From the NCBI RefSeq assembly GCF_051195255.1, contig NZ_JBNJLK010000001.1:1-64000 (forward strand): a stretch of 64,000 bases of DNA. Reading direction: 5' to 3'. Below are positions 1 through 8,790 of the stretch, piece after piece. The stretch comes from Falsirhodobacter sp051195255 (GTDB lineage: Bacteria; Pseudomonadota; Alphaproteobacteria; Rhodobacterales; Rhodobacteraceae). The first letter of the stretch is position 1; every line of letters begins with the position of its first letter. A program made the translations under genes and the position numbers. The notes under the pieces were generated by a model. The model searched no databases and was not told where the DNA came from. It saw nothing but the letters and a program-made list of their open reading frames with translations.

Positions 1-519
1 GCTGAAGACACGCTGTACCTGTTCGTCGGCATCGACCGCACGAGCGAGTTCGCCGTGACCCAGCCCGTCGACAAGGCGGGGAAGATGGCGGCCGCCCGGT
101 TCTTGCGTGATCTGATCGCTGCCGTTCCCTACCGACTGCACACGGTGCTGACCGACAACGGCGTCCAATTCACAAATCGAAGCTGCGACATAAGTGCCTT
201 CGAGCACATCTTCGACCGCGTGTGCAGGAAGCAGGAAATCGAGCACAGGCTGACAGACGTGAAGCCCCCTCGGACGGATGGCCAAGTGGAGCGGATGAAC
301 CGCACAATCAAGGACGCGACCCTCGAACGCTTCCATTCCGACGACCACAATCAGCTTCGCATTCATCTCTCCGCCGTCATGGCGGCCTACAACTTCGCGC
401 GCAGGCTCAAGACCCCCGGCGGCCTCACGCCCTACGAATACATCTGCAAGATCTGGACATCCGAGCCAGACAGATTCATCCTAAACCCGATCCACCAGAT
501 GCCGGGACTGAACACCTAG
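1..519 (+). CDS. IS481-family transposase, 5' part outside the window
   Basis: Catalyses cut and strand transfer of the element. The frame is open from base 1, so the N-terminal helix-turn-helix part lies upstream. What remains is the integrase core: a first Asp in GIDRTS (near the start), a second Asp in VLTDNG, and the Glu in GQVERMNRTIK, the DDE triad of the rve fold. The C-terminal segment ending PYEYICKIW is typical of IS481 and related transposases. A GTG at 55 is an in-frame internal codon, not a convincing start, because homology continues upstream of it. No frameshift or stop is visible in the part seen, so the gene may be intact. Confidence 0.8.
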   Translation, partial: AEDTLYLFVGIDRTSEFAVTQPVDKAGKMAAARFLRDLIAAVPYRLHTVLTDNGVQFTNRSCDISAFEHIFDRVCRKQEIEHRLTDVKPPRTDGQVERMNRTIKDATLERFHSDDHNQLRIHLSAVMAAYNFARRLKTPGGLTPYEYICKIWTSEPDRFILNPIHQMPGLNT

Positions 520-534
520 GTGCGCCTGCTTACA
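1..534 (+). mobile_element. Right-hand part of an IS481-type insertion sequence
   Basis: The window opens inside an insertion sequence, so the left end is not visible. The transposase stops at 519. Fifteen bases later the sequence reads ACA at 532-534; read inwards from there the minus strand begins TGTAAGCAGGCGCACC, and TGT ends are usual for IS481-family elements. This is therefore a plausible right terminal repeat, but without the left end it is inference. A 10-bp palindrome, CACCTAGGTG (513-522), covers the transposase stop codon. The host gene chaC begins 54 bp after the proposed end. Confidence 0.55.
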
Positions 535-587
535 GGCATCTACATGATCCATTTGGCCTCCGGTACGATGATGCTTAGGTAAAGATC

Positions 588-1307
588 ATGATTCCGAAAA
601 ATAGCAAGCGCCTGACCCTTACCGACGCCGCCGTTCAACGCACCCTGCGCCACGTACCCGATCCGGGCACGCCGCCGGGCTGGACCCTGCTGACCGAGGA
701 CGACTACGACCGTCTGGCGGCCGACCTAATCCGCGGGCATGAAGGGCCGATCCCCATCTTCGCCTATGGCAGCCTGATCTGGAATCCCGGATTTGCGGTT
801 GGCCCGATCCGAAAGGCCGTGGCCCATGGATGGCACCGTTCCTTCTGTCTGGAAATCCTGCAATGGCGCGGCAGCCCCGACTGTCCCGGCCTGATGATGG
901 CGCTGGAACGCGGCGGTTCTGCCACCGGCCTGATCATGGAGATCGCCGAGGGGCACGAGGCCGAGGCCCTGCGCGCCCTGCTGAAGCGCGAGCTGGTGGC
1001 GAAGGAACTGGTGGAGAATGTCCGCTGGGTGACCGTGAAGACGGAGCGTGGGATCGAACGTGCCCTGACCTTCTGGGCCGGGCCGAAAGGGCCGATGGTG
1101 GTGTCCTTGCCGCCCGAGGTTCAGGCCTGGCGTCTGGCCCATGCCTGCGGCCATGGCGGGTCGGGCGCGCAATACCTGCACAACACTGTCCGCAAGCTGG
1201 AGGAATACGGGCTGCGCGACCGCAACCTCGCGCATCTGGAACATCTGACGGCGACCGAGATCACGCGCTGGCCCACGGGTCAGGGCACGATCGTGCCTGA
1301 CACCTAG
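588..1307 (+). CDS. chaC: ChaC-type gamma-glutamylcyclotransferase
   Basis: Predicted to cleave glutathione to 5-oxoproline and Cys-Gly in the cytoplasm. The 239-residue length fits the ChaC family. The substrate-binding signature YGSL is at residues 60-63 (IFAYGSLIWNP), and a conserved Glu in LKREL (about residue 135) is the likely catalytic base. The start is the ATG at 588. Only a weak AGGT precedes it, and the IS end lies just upstream, so native promoter sequence may have been displaced. It ends convergently with lolD, sharing CTAG so that both stop codons overlap by 4 bp. Family assignment is firm; substrate specificity within it is inferred. Confidence 0.88.
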   Translation: MIPKNSKRLTLTDAAVQRTLRHVPDPGTPPGWTLLTEDDYDRLAADLIRGHEGPIPIFAYGSLIWNPGFAVGPIRKAVAHGWHRSFCLEILQWRGSPDCPGLMMALERGGSATGLIMEIAEGHEAEALRALLKRELVAKELVENVRWVTVKTERGIERALTFWAGPKGPMVVSLPPEVQAWRLAHACGHGGSGAQYLHNTVRKLEEYGLRDRNLAHLEHLTATEITRWPTGQGTIVPDT

Positions 1308-1984
1308 ATCGCGGTCAGGCGGCCCGCGTCCATCCGCACCATGCGGTCCATCCGCGCAGCGAGGTCCAGGTTGTGCGTGGCGATCAGCGCCGACAGGCCG
1401 GTTTCGCGCACCAGCGACATCAGCGCCGCGAACACCTTGTCCGAGGTTCCGGGATCGAGGTTGCCCGTCGGTTCGTCCGCCAGCAGCAGGCGCGGCCGGT
1501 TGGCCAGCGCGCGGCAGAAGGCCACGCGCTGCTGTTCCCCGCCCGACATGGCGGCGGGACGGTGATCGCCCCGGTGGCCGATGCCGACATGGCCCAGCAG
1601 TTCGGTGGCCCGCGCCTCGGCGTCCTTGCGGGAGATGCCGCTGGCCAGTTGCGGCAGGATGATGTTCTCAGCCGCCGTGAATTCGGGCAGCAAGTGGTGG
1701 AACTGGTAGATGAAGCCCACTTCGCGCCGCCGTGCTTCGGTCCGGGCGCGGTCGCTTCTGCCGGCATAGTCGGTGCCACCGATGACGACGCGCCCCTGGT
1801 CGGGCGTGTCCAGAAGGCCCGCGATGTGCAGAAGCGTGGATTTTCCCGCGCCCGAAGGGGCGACCAGCGCCACGACCTCGCCCGCGGCGACGGTCAAATC
1901 GGCCCCGTCCAGCACGGTGATCGCGTTCGGCTTGCCTTGGTTGTAGCCCTTCCGCAAGCCGTCCAGAACCAGCATGTCATTCAT
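1304..1984 (-). CDS. lolD: Lipoprotein-releasing ABC transporter, ATP-binding subunit LolD
   Basis: ATPase of the LolCDE-type complex that extracts outer-membrane lipoproteins from the inner membrane and passes them to LolA. It has 226 residues. Walker A is at 42-49 (APSGAGKS), signature MSGGEQQ at about 146-152 and Walker B LLLADEP at about 166-172. Walker A starts with Ala where the consensus has Gly. The sequence around it (LVAPSGAGKSTLLH) is otherwise LolD-like, so activity is expected. The start overlaps the end of lolC by 8 bp, giving an operon proS-lolC-lolD. Confidence 0.9.
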   Translation of the reverse strand: MNDMLVLDGLRKGYNQGKPNAITVLDGADLTVAAGEVVALVAPSGAGKSTLLHIAGLLDTPDQGRVVIGGTDYAGRSDRARTEARRREVGFIYQFHHLLPEFTAAENIILPQLASGISRKDAEARATELLGHVGIGHRGDHRPAAMSGGEQQRVAFCRALANRPRLLLADEPTGNLDPGTSDKVFAALMSLVRETGLSALIATHNLDLAARMDRMVRMDAGRLTAI

Positions 1985-3251
1985 AGCGCAGGGCCTCCAC
2001 CGGGTTCATGCGGGCGGCGCGGCGGGCCGGGAAGATGGTGATGATGAAGGACAGGCCCAGCGACAGTGACACGGCGGACAGCACGTCCGACAGTTGCAGC
2101 TTGGCCGGAAGATGGTAGATGCCCCGGATCTCCGGATCCCAGACACCGCCGCCCGACACGTAGTTCACAAGGCTGAAGATCGGATCGATGTAGACCGCGA
2201 AGAGGCAGCCGAGGATCACGCCCATCAGCGTGCCCACGATCCCCGTCCCCGCCCCGCAGATGAAGAACACCCGCAGGATCGACCCTTCGGTCAGGCCCAT
2301 CGTGCGCAGGATGCCGATGTCGCGGCCCTTGTTCTTCACCAGCATGATCAGGCCCGACACGATGTTCATCGTCGCGATCAGCACGAGGACGGAGAGGATG
2401 ACGAACATCACGTTGTCCTCCACGTCCAGCGCGCGCAGGAAGCTGCCGGAACTGTCGCGCCACGTCCAGAGCAACCCTTCGGGCCCGATGGCGTCGGACA
2501 GCGCGGGCAGGTAGCGGTCCACCTGTTCGGGATCCTGCACCATCACTTCGATCTCGTCGGCAAGGCCTTCGCGGTTGAAGAAGCTCTGCGCCTCGGCGAA
2601 GGGCAGGTAGACGCGGGTCTTGTCGATGTCATAGCGCCCGGCACTGAAGATGTAGACCACCTCGTAGGCGTTCACGCGGGGGCTGGTGCCGAAGGCCGTG
2701 CGTACGCCGTTGGCGCTGGTCAGGCGGAGGCGGTCGCCCACGGAAACGCCCATGTCGCGCGCCATCTGGGCCCCGATGGCGATGCCGCGGTCCAGATCGT
2801 CCACGTTGCCCTCGCCCCCCGAACCGACGCGGGGGATCGCCTTCAGATCCTCCAGCCGGATGCCGTAGACGTCGCCCAAGCCCGACACGTCGTTGGCCGA
2901 CGCCATGACCTGCCCCTTCACCAAGGGTGCCGCGCGGGTCACGCCCTCCACCCCCGCGATGCGCTGGGACAAGGCGTCGTAATCGGAAAAGCCGCGGATC
3001 ACCTCGCCCTGTTCGTTCACCTGCCCCGCAGAATAGACGTTCACATGGGCGTTGGCGCCCAGGATCGTGTCCACGAATTCAGTGCGAAAGCCCGCGCGCA
3101 CCGACAGCGTCGCGATCAGCGCGAAGACGGCCAGCGTGATGCCGATCAGGCTGATCCACGTCATGACGGACACGCCGCCTTCGGCCCGCTTGGCGCGCAG
3201 ATAGCGCCAGGCGATCATCCATTCGAAGCCCGCGAAGGGTCTGGTCGCCAT
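1977..3251 (-). CDS. lolC: Lipoprotein-releasing ABC transporter permease LolC/LolE
   Basis: Inner-membrane permease partner of LolD, 424 residues as usual for the family. One membrane helix lies near residues 30-50, followed by a large periplasmic (MacB-like) domain. Three C-terminal helices begin at about 278, 325 and 388, and the family-typical end is PARRAARMNPVEALRYE. Alphaproteobacteria often carry a single permease acting as a homodimer in place of separate LolC and LolE; only one is seen here, which fits. AAGGAAG precedes the ATG at 3251. The gap to proS is 14 bp, so the two are probably cotranscribed. Confidence 0.9.
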   Translation of the reverse strand: MATRPFAGFEWMIAWRYLRAKRAEGGVSVMTWISLIGITLAVFALIATLSVRAGFRTEFVDTILGANAHVNVYSAGQVNEQGEVIRGFSDYDALSQRIAGVEGVTRAAPLVKGQVMASANDVSGLGDVYGIRLEDLKAIPRVGSGGEGNVDDLDRGIAIGAQMARDMGVSVGDRLRLTSANGVRTAFGTSPRVNAYEVVYIFSAGRYDIDKTRVYLPFAEAQSFFNREGLADEIEVMVQDPEQVDRYLPALSDAIGPEGLLWTWRDSSGSFLRALDVEDNVMFVILSVLVLIATMNIVSGLIMLVKNKGRDIGILRTMGLTEGSILRVFFICGAGTGIVGTLMGVILGCLFAVYIDPIFSLVNYVSGGGVWDPEIRGIYHLPAKLQLSDVLSAVSLSLGLSFIITIFPARRAARMNPVEALRYE

Positions 3252-3265
3252 GGCGTTCTTCCTTG

Positions 3266-4603
3266 TCAGATGGCGGCGTAGATCTGGGTCAGGCGATCCA
3301 CCACCGCTTCCATCGACAGTTCCTCGCTCTCACCCGTGCGGCGCGAGGTCAACTCCACCTTACCATTGGCGAGACCGCGCGGGCCGACCGTGATGCGCCA
3401 CGGCAGGCCGATCAGGTCCATCGTCGCGAACTTGGCGCCCGCGCGTTCGTCGCGGTCGTCATACAGCGGCTCCAGCCCTTGGGCGACCAGCGCGGAATAA
3501 AGCGCGTTGCAGGCGCTGTCGGTGGAGGCGTCGCCCTGCTTCAGGTTCACGATGCCCGCATGGAACGGCGTCACGCCTTCGGGCCAGATGATGCCCTTGT
3601 CGTCGTGGTTCGCCTCGATGATGGCGCCCAGCAGGCGGGACACGCCGATGCCGTGGCTGCCCATCTCCACCGGGACGCGGCTGCCGTCGGCGGTGACGAC
3701 GTTGGCGCCCATCGCTTCGGAATACTTGGTGCCGAAATAGAAGATCTGCCCCACCTCGATCCCGCGAGCCACGCGGCGGCGGTCCTCGGACACTTCGGCG
3801 AACAGCGTCTCGTCATGCGTCTCGTCGGTGCGGGCGTAAAGGGTCGTGAACTCCTCGCACACGGCGGCCACGGCGGCACGGTCGTCCATGTCCACGTCGC
3901 GCGCACCCAGCTTCAGGTCGGTGACGGCGCTGTCATAGAAGACCTCGCTTTCGCCGGTTTCGGCCAGCACCAGGAATTCGTGCGTGTTGTCGCCGCCGAT
4001 GGGGCCGGAGGCCGCGCGCATCGGGATCGCCGTCAGGCCCATGCGTTCATAGGTGCGCAGATAAGCGACCATGTGGCGGTTGTAGGCGTGCAGCGCCGCG
4101 TCGCGGTCGATGTCGAAGCTGTAGCCGTCCTTCATCAGGAACTCGCGCCCGCGCATCACGCCGAAGCGGGGCCGCATCTCGTCGCGGAACTTCCACTGCA
4201 CCTGGTACAGGGTCAGCGGCAGGTCCTTGTAGCTGTTCACGTGGGACCGGAAGATGTCGGTGATCATCTCCTCGTTCGTGGGGCCGTACAGCATCTCGCG
4301 GCCCTGACGGTCCTTGATGCGCAGCATTTCCTGCCCGTAATCGTCGTAGCGGCCGGATTCGCGCCACAGGTCGGCCGATTGCAGCGTGGGCATCAGCAGG
4401 GGAATGTGGCCCGCGCGGATCTGCTCCTCGTGGACGATCTGCTCGATCCGCTTCAGGATCTTGAAGCCCAGCGGCAGCCAGGAATAGATGCCGGCCGACT
4501 GCTGCTTGATCATCCCGGCCCGCAGCATGTAGCGGTGCGAGACGATCTGCGCCTCGGAGGGGTTTTCCTTCAGGACGGGCAGGAAATAACGGCTCAGGCG
4601 CAT
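3266..4603 (-). CDS. proS: Prolyl-tRNA synthetase (short alphaproteobacterial type)
   Basis: Charges tRNA-Pro. It is a class II synthetase of 445 residues, the compact form known from Alphaproteobacteria that lacks the inserted editing domain of E. coli ProS (about 570 residues). The class II core and the C-terminal anticodon-binding domain (from about 345, GIVNLKQGDAS) are present. The frame stays open far upstream, to 5782, but that extension is antisense to the next gene and low in homology. The ATG at 4603 (MRLSRYFLP), preceded by GAGGC, is the family start. It is head of the operon with lolCD and divergent from the permease gene at 4730. Confidence 0.95.
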   Translation of the reverse strand: MRLSRYFLPVLKENPSEAQIVSHRYMLRAGMIKQQSAGIYSWLPLGFKILKRIEQIVHEEQIRAGHIPLLMPTLQSADLWRESGRYDDYGQEMLRIKDRQGREMLYGPTNEEMITDIFRSHVNSYKDLPLTLYQVQWKFRDEMRPRFGVMRGREFLMKDGYSFDIDRDAALHAYNRHMVAYLRTYERMGLTAIPMRAASGPIGGDNTHEFLVLAETGESEVFYDSAVTDLKLGARDVDMDDRAAVAAVCEEFTTLYARTDETHDETLFAEVSEDRRRVARGIEVGQIFYFGTKYSEAMGANVVTADGSRVPVEMGSHGIGVSRLLGAIIEANHDDKGIIWPEGVTPFHAGIVNLKQGDASTDSACNALYSALVAQGLEPLYDDRDERAGAKFATMDLIGLPWRITVGPRGLANGKVELTSRRTGESEELSMEAVVDRLTQIYAAI

Positions 4604-4729
4604 GAATGCCTCATAAGATACGGTTGCAAGGGGTTTAGGGCCTTGGCCCTGCGGGGGCAAGCGCCCCGCGCTTGCCCTTGCGTGAACCGGCCGGTTGGGC
4701 CATGGATTGGCCAGCACCAAGGGGGCACG

Positions 4730-5806
4730 ATGCAACTGACCGAACTCAATCAGGCCAAATGGTGGGGCATCGCCGCAGTCGTGTTCCTGGTGGTGATGTG
4801 GTTCCTCGGGGATGTGATCCTGCCTTTCCTCGTGGGCGGGGCCATCGCCTATTTCCTTGATCCGCTGGCCGACCGGCTGGAAAAGCTGGGGCTCAGCCGC
4901 GCGTTGTCGACGGCCGTCATCGCGATCCTCGCGGTGCTGATCTTCGTGCTGCTGATCCTGGCTGTCATCCCTACGCTGGTGAACCAGCTGACGCAGCTGA
5001 TCAACGTGGCCCCCACCATCTTCACGCAGTTGCAGGCGTTCCTGATGGATCGCTTCCCCGACCTCAACGATGAAACCTCCACCATCCGCCAGACGCTCGA
5101 TTCGCTGGGACGCGCGATCCAGGAACGGGGCGGGCAGATGGCGAACACGCTCATCACCTCGTTCTACTCGGTGATCAACGCGGTGGTGTTCATCGTCGTG
5201 GTGCCGGTCGTGACCTTCTACATGCTGCTGGACTGGGACAAGATGGTGGCCAAGGTGAACGCCCTGCTGCCGCTGGAGCACGCCCCCACCGTCCGCGAAC
5301 TTGCGCGCGAGATCGACCGCACGCTGGCGGGCTTCGTGCGCGGTCAGACCGTGGTGTGCCTGATCCTCGGCGTTTATTACGCCTTCGCCCTGATGGCGGC
5401 GGGGCTGAACTTCGGCGCCATCGTGGGCGCCATCGCGGGGTTCCTGACCTTCATCCCTTACGTGGGTGCGCTGGTGGGAGGGGGACTGGCCATCGGGCTG
5501 GCGCTGTTCCAGTTCTGGGGCGACTGGTGGCAGATCGTCATCATCTGGGCGATCTTCCAGTCGGGGCAGTTCGTGGAAGGCAACATCCTGACGCCACGCC
5601 TTGTCGGAAGCTCGGTCGGGCTGCATCCGGTGTGGCTGTTGTTCGCGCTGTCGGCCTTCGGGGCGCTGTTCGGGTTCGTGGGCATGCTGGTGGCCGTGCC
5701 GGTCGCCGCCGCCATTGGCGTGCTGGCCCGCTTCGGACTTGCGCAATACAAGGCCAGCCGCCTGTATCACGGCGACGATCAACCGGTGCAGGAAAACCAG
5801 GGGTGA
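4730..5806 (+). CDS. AI-2E/PerM family transporter
   Basis: Integral membrane protein of 358 residues. Hydrophobic segments are near residues 12-42, 60-85 and 145-170, with further helices from 205 to 345 and the family pattern with GNILTPRLVGSSVGLHP in the C-terminal half. Members have been linked to export of signalling molecules or to Na+/H+ exchange, so the substrate here is unknown. AAGGGGG precedes the ATG at 4730. An in-frame open stretch back to 3263 is a shadow of proS. It overlaps hdaA by 4 bp (GTGA), so the two are translationally coupled. Confidence 0.85.
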   Translation: MQLTELNQAKWWGIAAVVFLVVMWFLGDVILPFLVGGAIAYFLDPLADRLEKLGLSRALSTAVIAILAVLIFVLLILAVIPTLVNQLTQLINVAPTIFTQLQAFLMDRFPDLNDETSTIRQTLDSLGRAIQERGGQMANTLITSFYSVINAVVFIVVVPVVTFYMLLDWDKMVAKVNALLPLEHAPTVRELAREIDRTLAGFVRGQTVVCLILGVYYAFALMAAGLNFGAIVGAIAGFLTFIPYVGALVGGGLAIGLALFQFWGDWWQIVIIWAIFQSGQFVEGNILTPRLVGSSVGLHPVWLLFALSAFGALFGFVGMLVAVPVAAAIGVLARFGLAQYKASRLYHGDDQPVQENQG

Positions 5807-6474
5807 TACGCCAGCTTGCGTTCGACCTGCCGGCCCGTCCCGCGCTGGGACGGGCGGATCTGTTCGTATCGCCGGCCAACGCCCTGGCGGTGGCCAGTCT
5901 GGACGGCTGGCGCGACTGGCCGCAGAACAAGATGATCCTCGTGGGGCCGCACGGCGCGGGCAAGACGCATCTGGCGCATGTCTGGGCGTCGGACGCGGAT
6001 GCGGTGCTGGTGGATTGCGGCGCCCTGCCCGGCGCGGACCTTGCGCTGCTGGCCGAAGAAAGCGCCGTCGTGCTGGAAGACGCGGACACGCTGGCCGGCG
6101 ATGACGAGGCGGAGGCCGCGCTGTTCCACCTGCACAACCTGCTCGCCGAACGGCAGCGGCCGTTCCTTCTGACCGCGTCCATCCCGCCGCGCGACTGGGG
6201 GCTGCACCTTCCGGACGTGAAAAGCCGGATGCTGGCGGCGCCCGTGGCCCGCTTGGACGCGCCCGATGACAGTCTGCTGTCGGCCGTTCTGGTGAAGCTG
6301 TTCGCGGATCGCCAGATCACGGTGCCGCCCGCGCTGGTGTCGTGGCTGATGTCCCGCATGGACCGAGACCTTGGCACCGCCCGCACGCTGGTCGCGGCGC
6401 TGGACGCCCGATCCCTGGCCGAACAGCGGCCCGTCACGCGCCAGATGGCGATGGATGTACTGGTCAGCATTTAA
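5803..6474 (+). CDS. hdaA: DnaA-related regulator HdaA
   Basis: Homologue of the DnaA AAA+ domain that promotes ATP hydrolysis by DnaA on the DNA-loaded sliding clamp and so limits re-initiation of replication. It has 223 residues with a GTG start overlapping the previous stop. The N-terminus carries a clamp-binding motif, QLAFDLP at residues 4-10. Walker A GPHGAGKT is at 48-55. Domain IV (DNA binding) of DnaA is absent, which separates Hda from DnaA. Association with a PerM gene upstream and ppk-ppx downstream recurs in Rhodobacteraceae as far as I recall. Confidence 0.88.
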   Translation: MIRQLAFDLPARPALGRADLFVSPANALAVASLDGWRDWPQNKMILVGPHGAGKTHLAHVWASDADAVLVDCGALPGADLALLAEESAVVLEDADTLAGDDEAEAALFHLHNLLAERQRPFLLTASIPPRDWGLHLPDVKSRMLAAPVARLDAPDDSLLSAVLVKLFADRQITVPPALVSWLMSRMDRDLGTARTLVAALDARSLAEQRPVTRQMAMDVLVSI

Positions 6475-6475
6475 G

Positions 6476-6515
6476 TGTAACAATGACATGACAGACTTGC
6501 GAAACTATTGTTACA
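6476..6515. promoter_or_regulatory. Inverted repeat TGTAACAAT-N22-ATTGTTACA upstream of ppk, overlapping a Pho-box-like sequence
   Basis: The hdaA-ppk gap holds a perfect 9-bp inverted repeat, arms 6476-6484 and 6507-6515. Its left arm overlaps a minus-strand CTGTCAT-GTCA-TTGTTAC (6477-6494): one perfect PhoB heptamer, a 4-bp spacer and one degenerate heptamer. No T-tract follows, so it does not look like a terminator. Control of ppk by phosphate would make sense, but the Pho-like element is in the reverse orientation to ppk, which weakens the case. Confidence 0.35.
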
Positions 6516-6561
6516 AAAGCTTCACGAGACAGGCGCATGTGCCAGTTATATCTCCAAGCTC

Positions 6562-8748
6562 ATGACGAACGCTGATTTTCTTCTTTCCGACTTTCCCCCC
6601 GCCATTGCGTTGCCGCGTGTGGAAACAATGGGGCAACGCCGTTTCGTGAACCGGGAACTGAGCTGGCTCGCCTTCAACTGGCGTGTTCTGGACGAGGCGT
6701 CAAACCCCGCCGTGCCCCTGCTGGAACGGCTGCGCTTCCTGTCCATCTCCGACACCAACCTGGACGAGTTCTATACGGTGCGCGTGGCTGGCCTTCGTGC
6801 ACTGGCCCGCCGGGCCAAACCCGGCCTGTCCGAAGACGGACGTTCGCCGGTGGAGCAGTTGACCCTGATCAACGCCGACGCCCGCGCCCTGATGCGCAAG
6901 CAGCAGGCCGTGTGGAACCGCCTGCGCCGCCAGATGGAAACGCAGGGCATCCGCCTGATGACGCGGTCGAAGCTGACAAAGCGCGACCTTGCCCATCTGG
7001 AAGCGCATTTCCTGGCGAACGTCTTCCCGGTGCTGTCGCCCTTGGCCATCGACCCGGCCCACCCCTTCCCGTTCATCCCGAACACCGGCTTCTGCCTTGG
7101 TCTGCAACTGGAACGCACGGCCGACCGTCGCCGCCTTCAGGCGCTGCTGCCGATTCCCCAGCAGGTCGCGCGCTTTGTCCACCTGCCGGGCCGTCCGGGC
7201 GAAACCCGTGTCCTGCCGCTGGAGGAGTTGCTGCTGCTGCACCTGCACCGGCTGTTCCCCGGTTATACCGACCACGGCCACTGCACCTTCCGCGTGTTGC
7301 GCGACAGCGATCTTGAGGTGGAGGAGGAGGCCGAGGATCTGGTGCGGGAGTTCGAGACCGCGCTGAAACGCCGCCGCCGCGGCGACGTGATCCGCCTGTC
7401 CATCAGCGCCGGCGCGCCCGAGGATCTGTTCGCCACCATCAAGGACGAACTCGACGTGTCGGACGACGAGATCGTGGAGGCGCGGGGCCTGATCGGCCTG
7501 TCGGACCTGAAGGAACTGGTCCTGTCCTCGCGTCCCGACCTTTTGTGGCCGCGCTTCACGCCGCGCGTGCCCGAACGGGTGCAGGATTTCGAAGGCGACA
7601 TGTTCGCGGCGATCCGCCAGAAGGACATGCTGCTGCATCACCCTTATGAAACCTTCGACATGGTGATCCGCTTCCTGCAACAGGCGGCGAACGATCCCGA
7701 CGTGCTGGCGATCAAGCAGACGCTGTACCGCACCTCCACCGACAGCCCGATCGTGGCGGCCTTGTGCGAGGCGGCGGAGGCCGGCAAATCCGTGACCGCG
7801 CTGGTGGAACTGAAGGCCCGCTTCGACGAGGCCGCGAACATCCGCCAGTCCCGCCGGCTGGAACGGGCGGGGGCGCATGTCGTTTACGGCTTCATGAAGT
7901 ACAAGACCCACGCGAAGATCAGCACGGTCGTGCGGCGCGAAGGGGACCAGCTGGTCACCTACACCCATTACGGAACGGGCAACTACCACCCGATCACGGC
8001 GCGGATCTACACCGACCTGTCCTTCTTCACCTGCGATCCGGCGCTGGGGCGGGACGCGCAGAAGGTCTTCAACTACCTGTCGGGCTATGTGCAGCCCGAA
8101 GGGCTGGAGAACCTCGCCATCTCTCCCACCGGGCTGAAGCCGCGCCTGCTGGAGATGATCGCGGCCGAGGCCGAGCACGCCCGCAAGGGGCGTCCCGCCG
8201 CGATCTGGGCCAAGATGAACTCCCTCGTGGAGCCGGAGGTGATCGACGCGCTGTATGCGGCCGGACAGGCAGGCGTGAAGATCAGCCTGATCATCCGGGG
8301 CATCTGCGGGCTGCGTCCCGGCGTGAAGGGCATGTCGGAAAACATCCGCGTGAAGTCCATCGTCGGGCGGTTCCTGGAACACAGCCGCATCGTCTGTTTC
8401 GGCAACGGCCACGGCCTGCCGTCAAAGAAGGCGCGGGTGTTCTTCTCCTCGGCCGACTGGATGGGGCGCAACCTGAACCGTCGCGTGGAAACGCTGGTGG
8501 AAGCGAAGAACCCCACCGTGAAGGCCCAGATCACCGACCAGATCATGGCCGCCAACATGGCGGACGAGGCGCAAAGCTGGGTGATGGACGGGCATGGCCG
8601 CTATCTTCGGGCCGATGCGGGGGACAAGGCGTTTTCCTGCCACCGCTTCTTCATGGAAAATCCGTCCTTGTCAGGACGGGGCACGGCGGGTGACAAGGAT
8701 GTGCCCCGCCTGACGCACAGCTTCGACGAAGGCCGCGTCGGTGAGTGA
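6562..8748 (+). CDS. ppk: Polyphosphate kinase 1
   Basis: Reversibly polymerises inorganic polyphosphate from ATP. It has 728 residues from the ATG at 6562, the usual PPK1 length. The N-terminal domain starts RFVNRELSWLAFNWRVL, which is diagnostic. The two C-terminal phospholipase-D-like catalytic domains contain YKTHAKIS, carrying the His expected to be autophosphorylated, and a second His in FLEHSRIVCFGNG. An in-frame TTG at 6508 would add 18 residues but lies inside the upstream inverted repeat and adds nothing family-like. Neither start has a strong ribosome binding site. Followed 42 bp later by ppx. Confidence 0.95.
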   Translation: MTNADFLLSDFPPAIALPRVETMGQRRFVNRELSWLAFNWRVLDEASNPAVPLLERLRFLSISDTNLDEFYTVRVAGLRALARRAKPGLSEDGRSPVEQLTLINADARALMRKQQAVWNRLRRQMETQGIRLMTRSKLTKRDLAHLEAHFLANVFPVLSPLAIDPAHPFPFIPNTGFCLGLQLERTADRRRLQALLPIPQQVARFVHLPGRPGETRVLPLEELLLLHLHRLFPGYTDHGHCTFRVLRDSDLEVEEEAEDLVREFETALKRRRRGDVIRLSISAGAPEDLFATIKDELDVSDDEIVEARGLIGLSDLKELVLSSRPDLLWPRFTPRVPERVQDFEGDMFAAIRQKDMLLHHPYETFDMVIRFLQQAANDPDVLAIKQTLYRTSTDSPIVAALCEAAEAGKSVTALVELKARFDEAANIRQSRRLERAGAHVVYGFMKYKTHAKISTVVRREGDQLVTYTHYGTGNYHPITARIYTDLSFFTCDPALGRDAQKVFNYLSGYVQPEGLENLAISPTGLKPRLLEMIAAEAEHARKGRPAAIWAKMNSLVEPEVIDALYAAGQAGVKISLIIRGICGLRPGVKGMSENIRVKSIVGRFLEHSRIVCFGNGHGLPSKKARVFFSSADWMGRNLNRRVETLVEAKNPTVKAQITDQIMAANMADEAQSWVMDGHGRYLRADAGDKAFSCHRFFMENPSLSGRGTAGDKDVPRLTHSFDEGRVGE

Positions 8749-8790
8749 GATCCGCTTCCGACCCCTGTTCAACGCGCAAGGAAGACCACG

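Noticed and set aside
3263..4729. Upstream in-frame extension of the AI-2E permease gene (and the mirror extension of proS to 5782)
   Set aside because: Each is antisense to the other gene, low in complexity, and family-typical starts with ribosome binding sites exist at 4730 and 4603.
6508..6561. TTG start for ppk, 18 codons upstream
   Set aside because: It lies in the inverted repeat, has no ribosome binding site, and adds residues not seen in PPK1.
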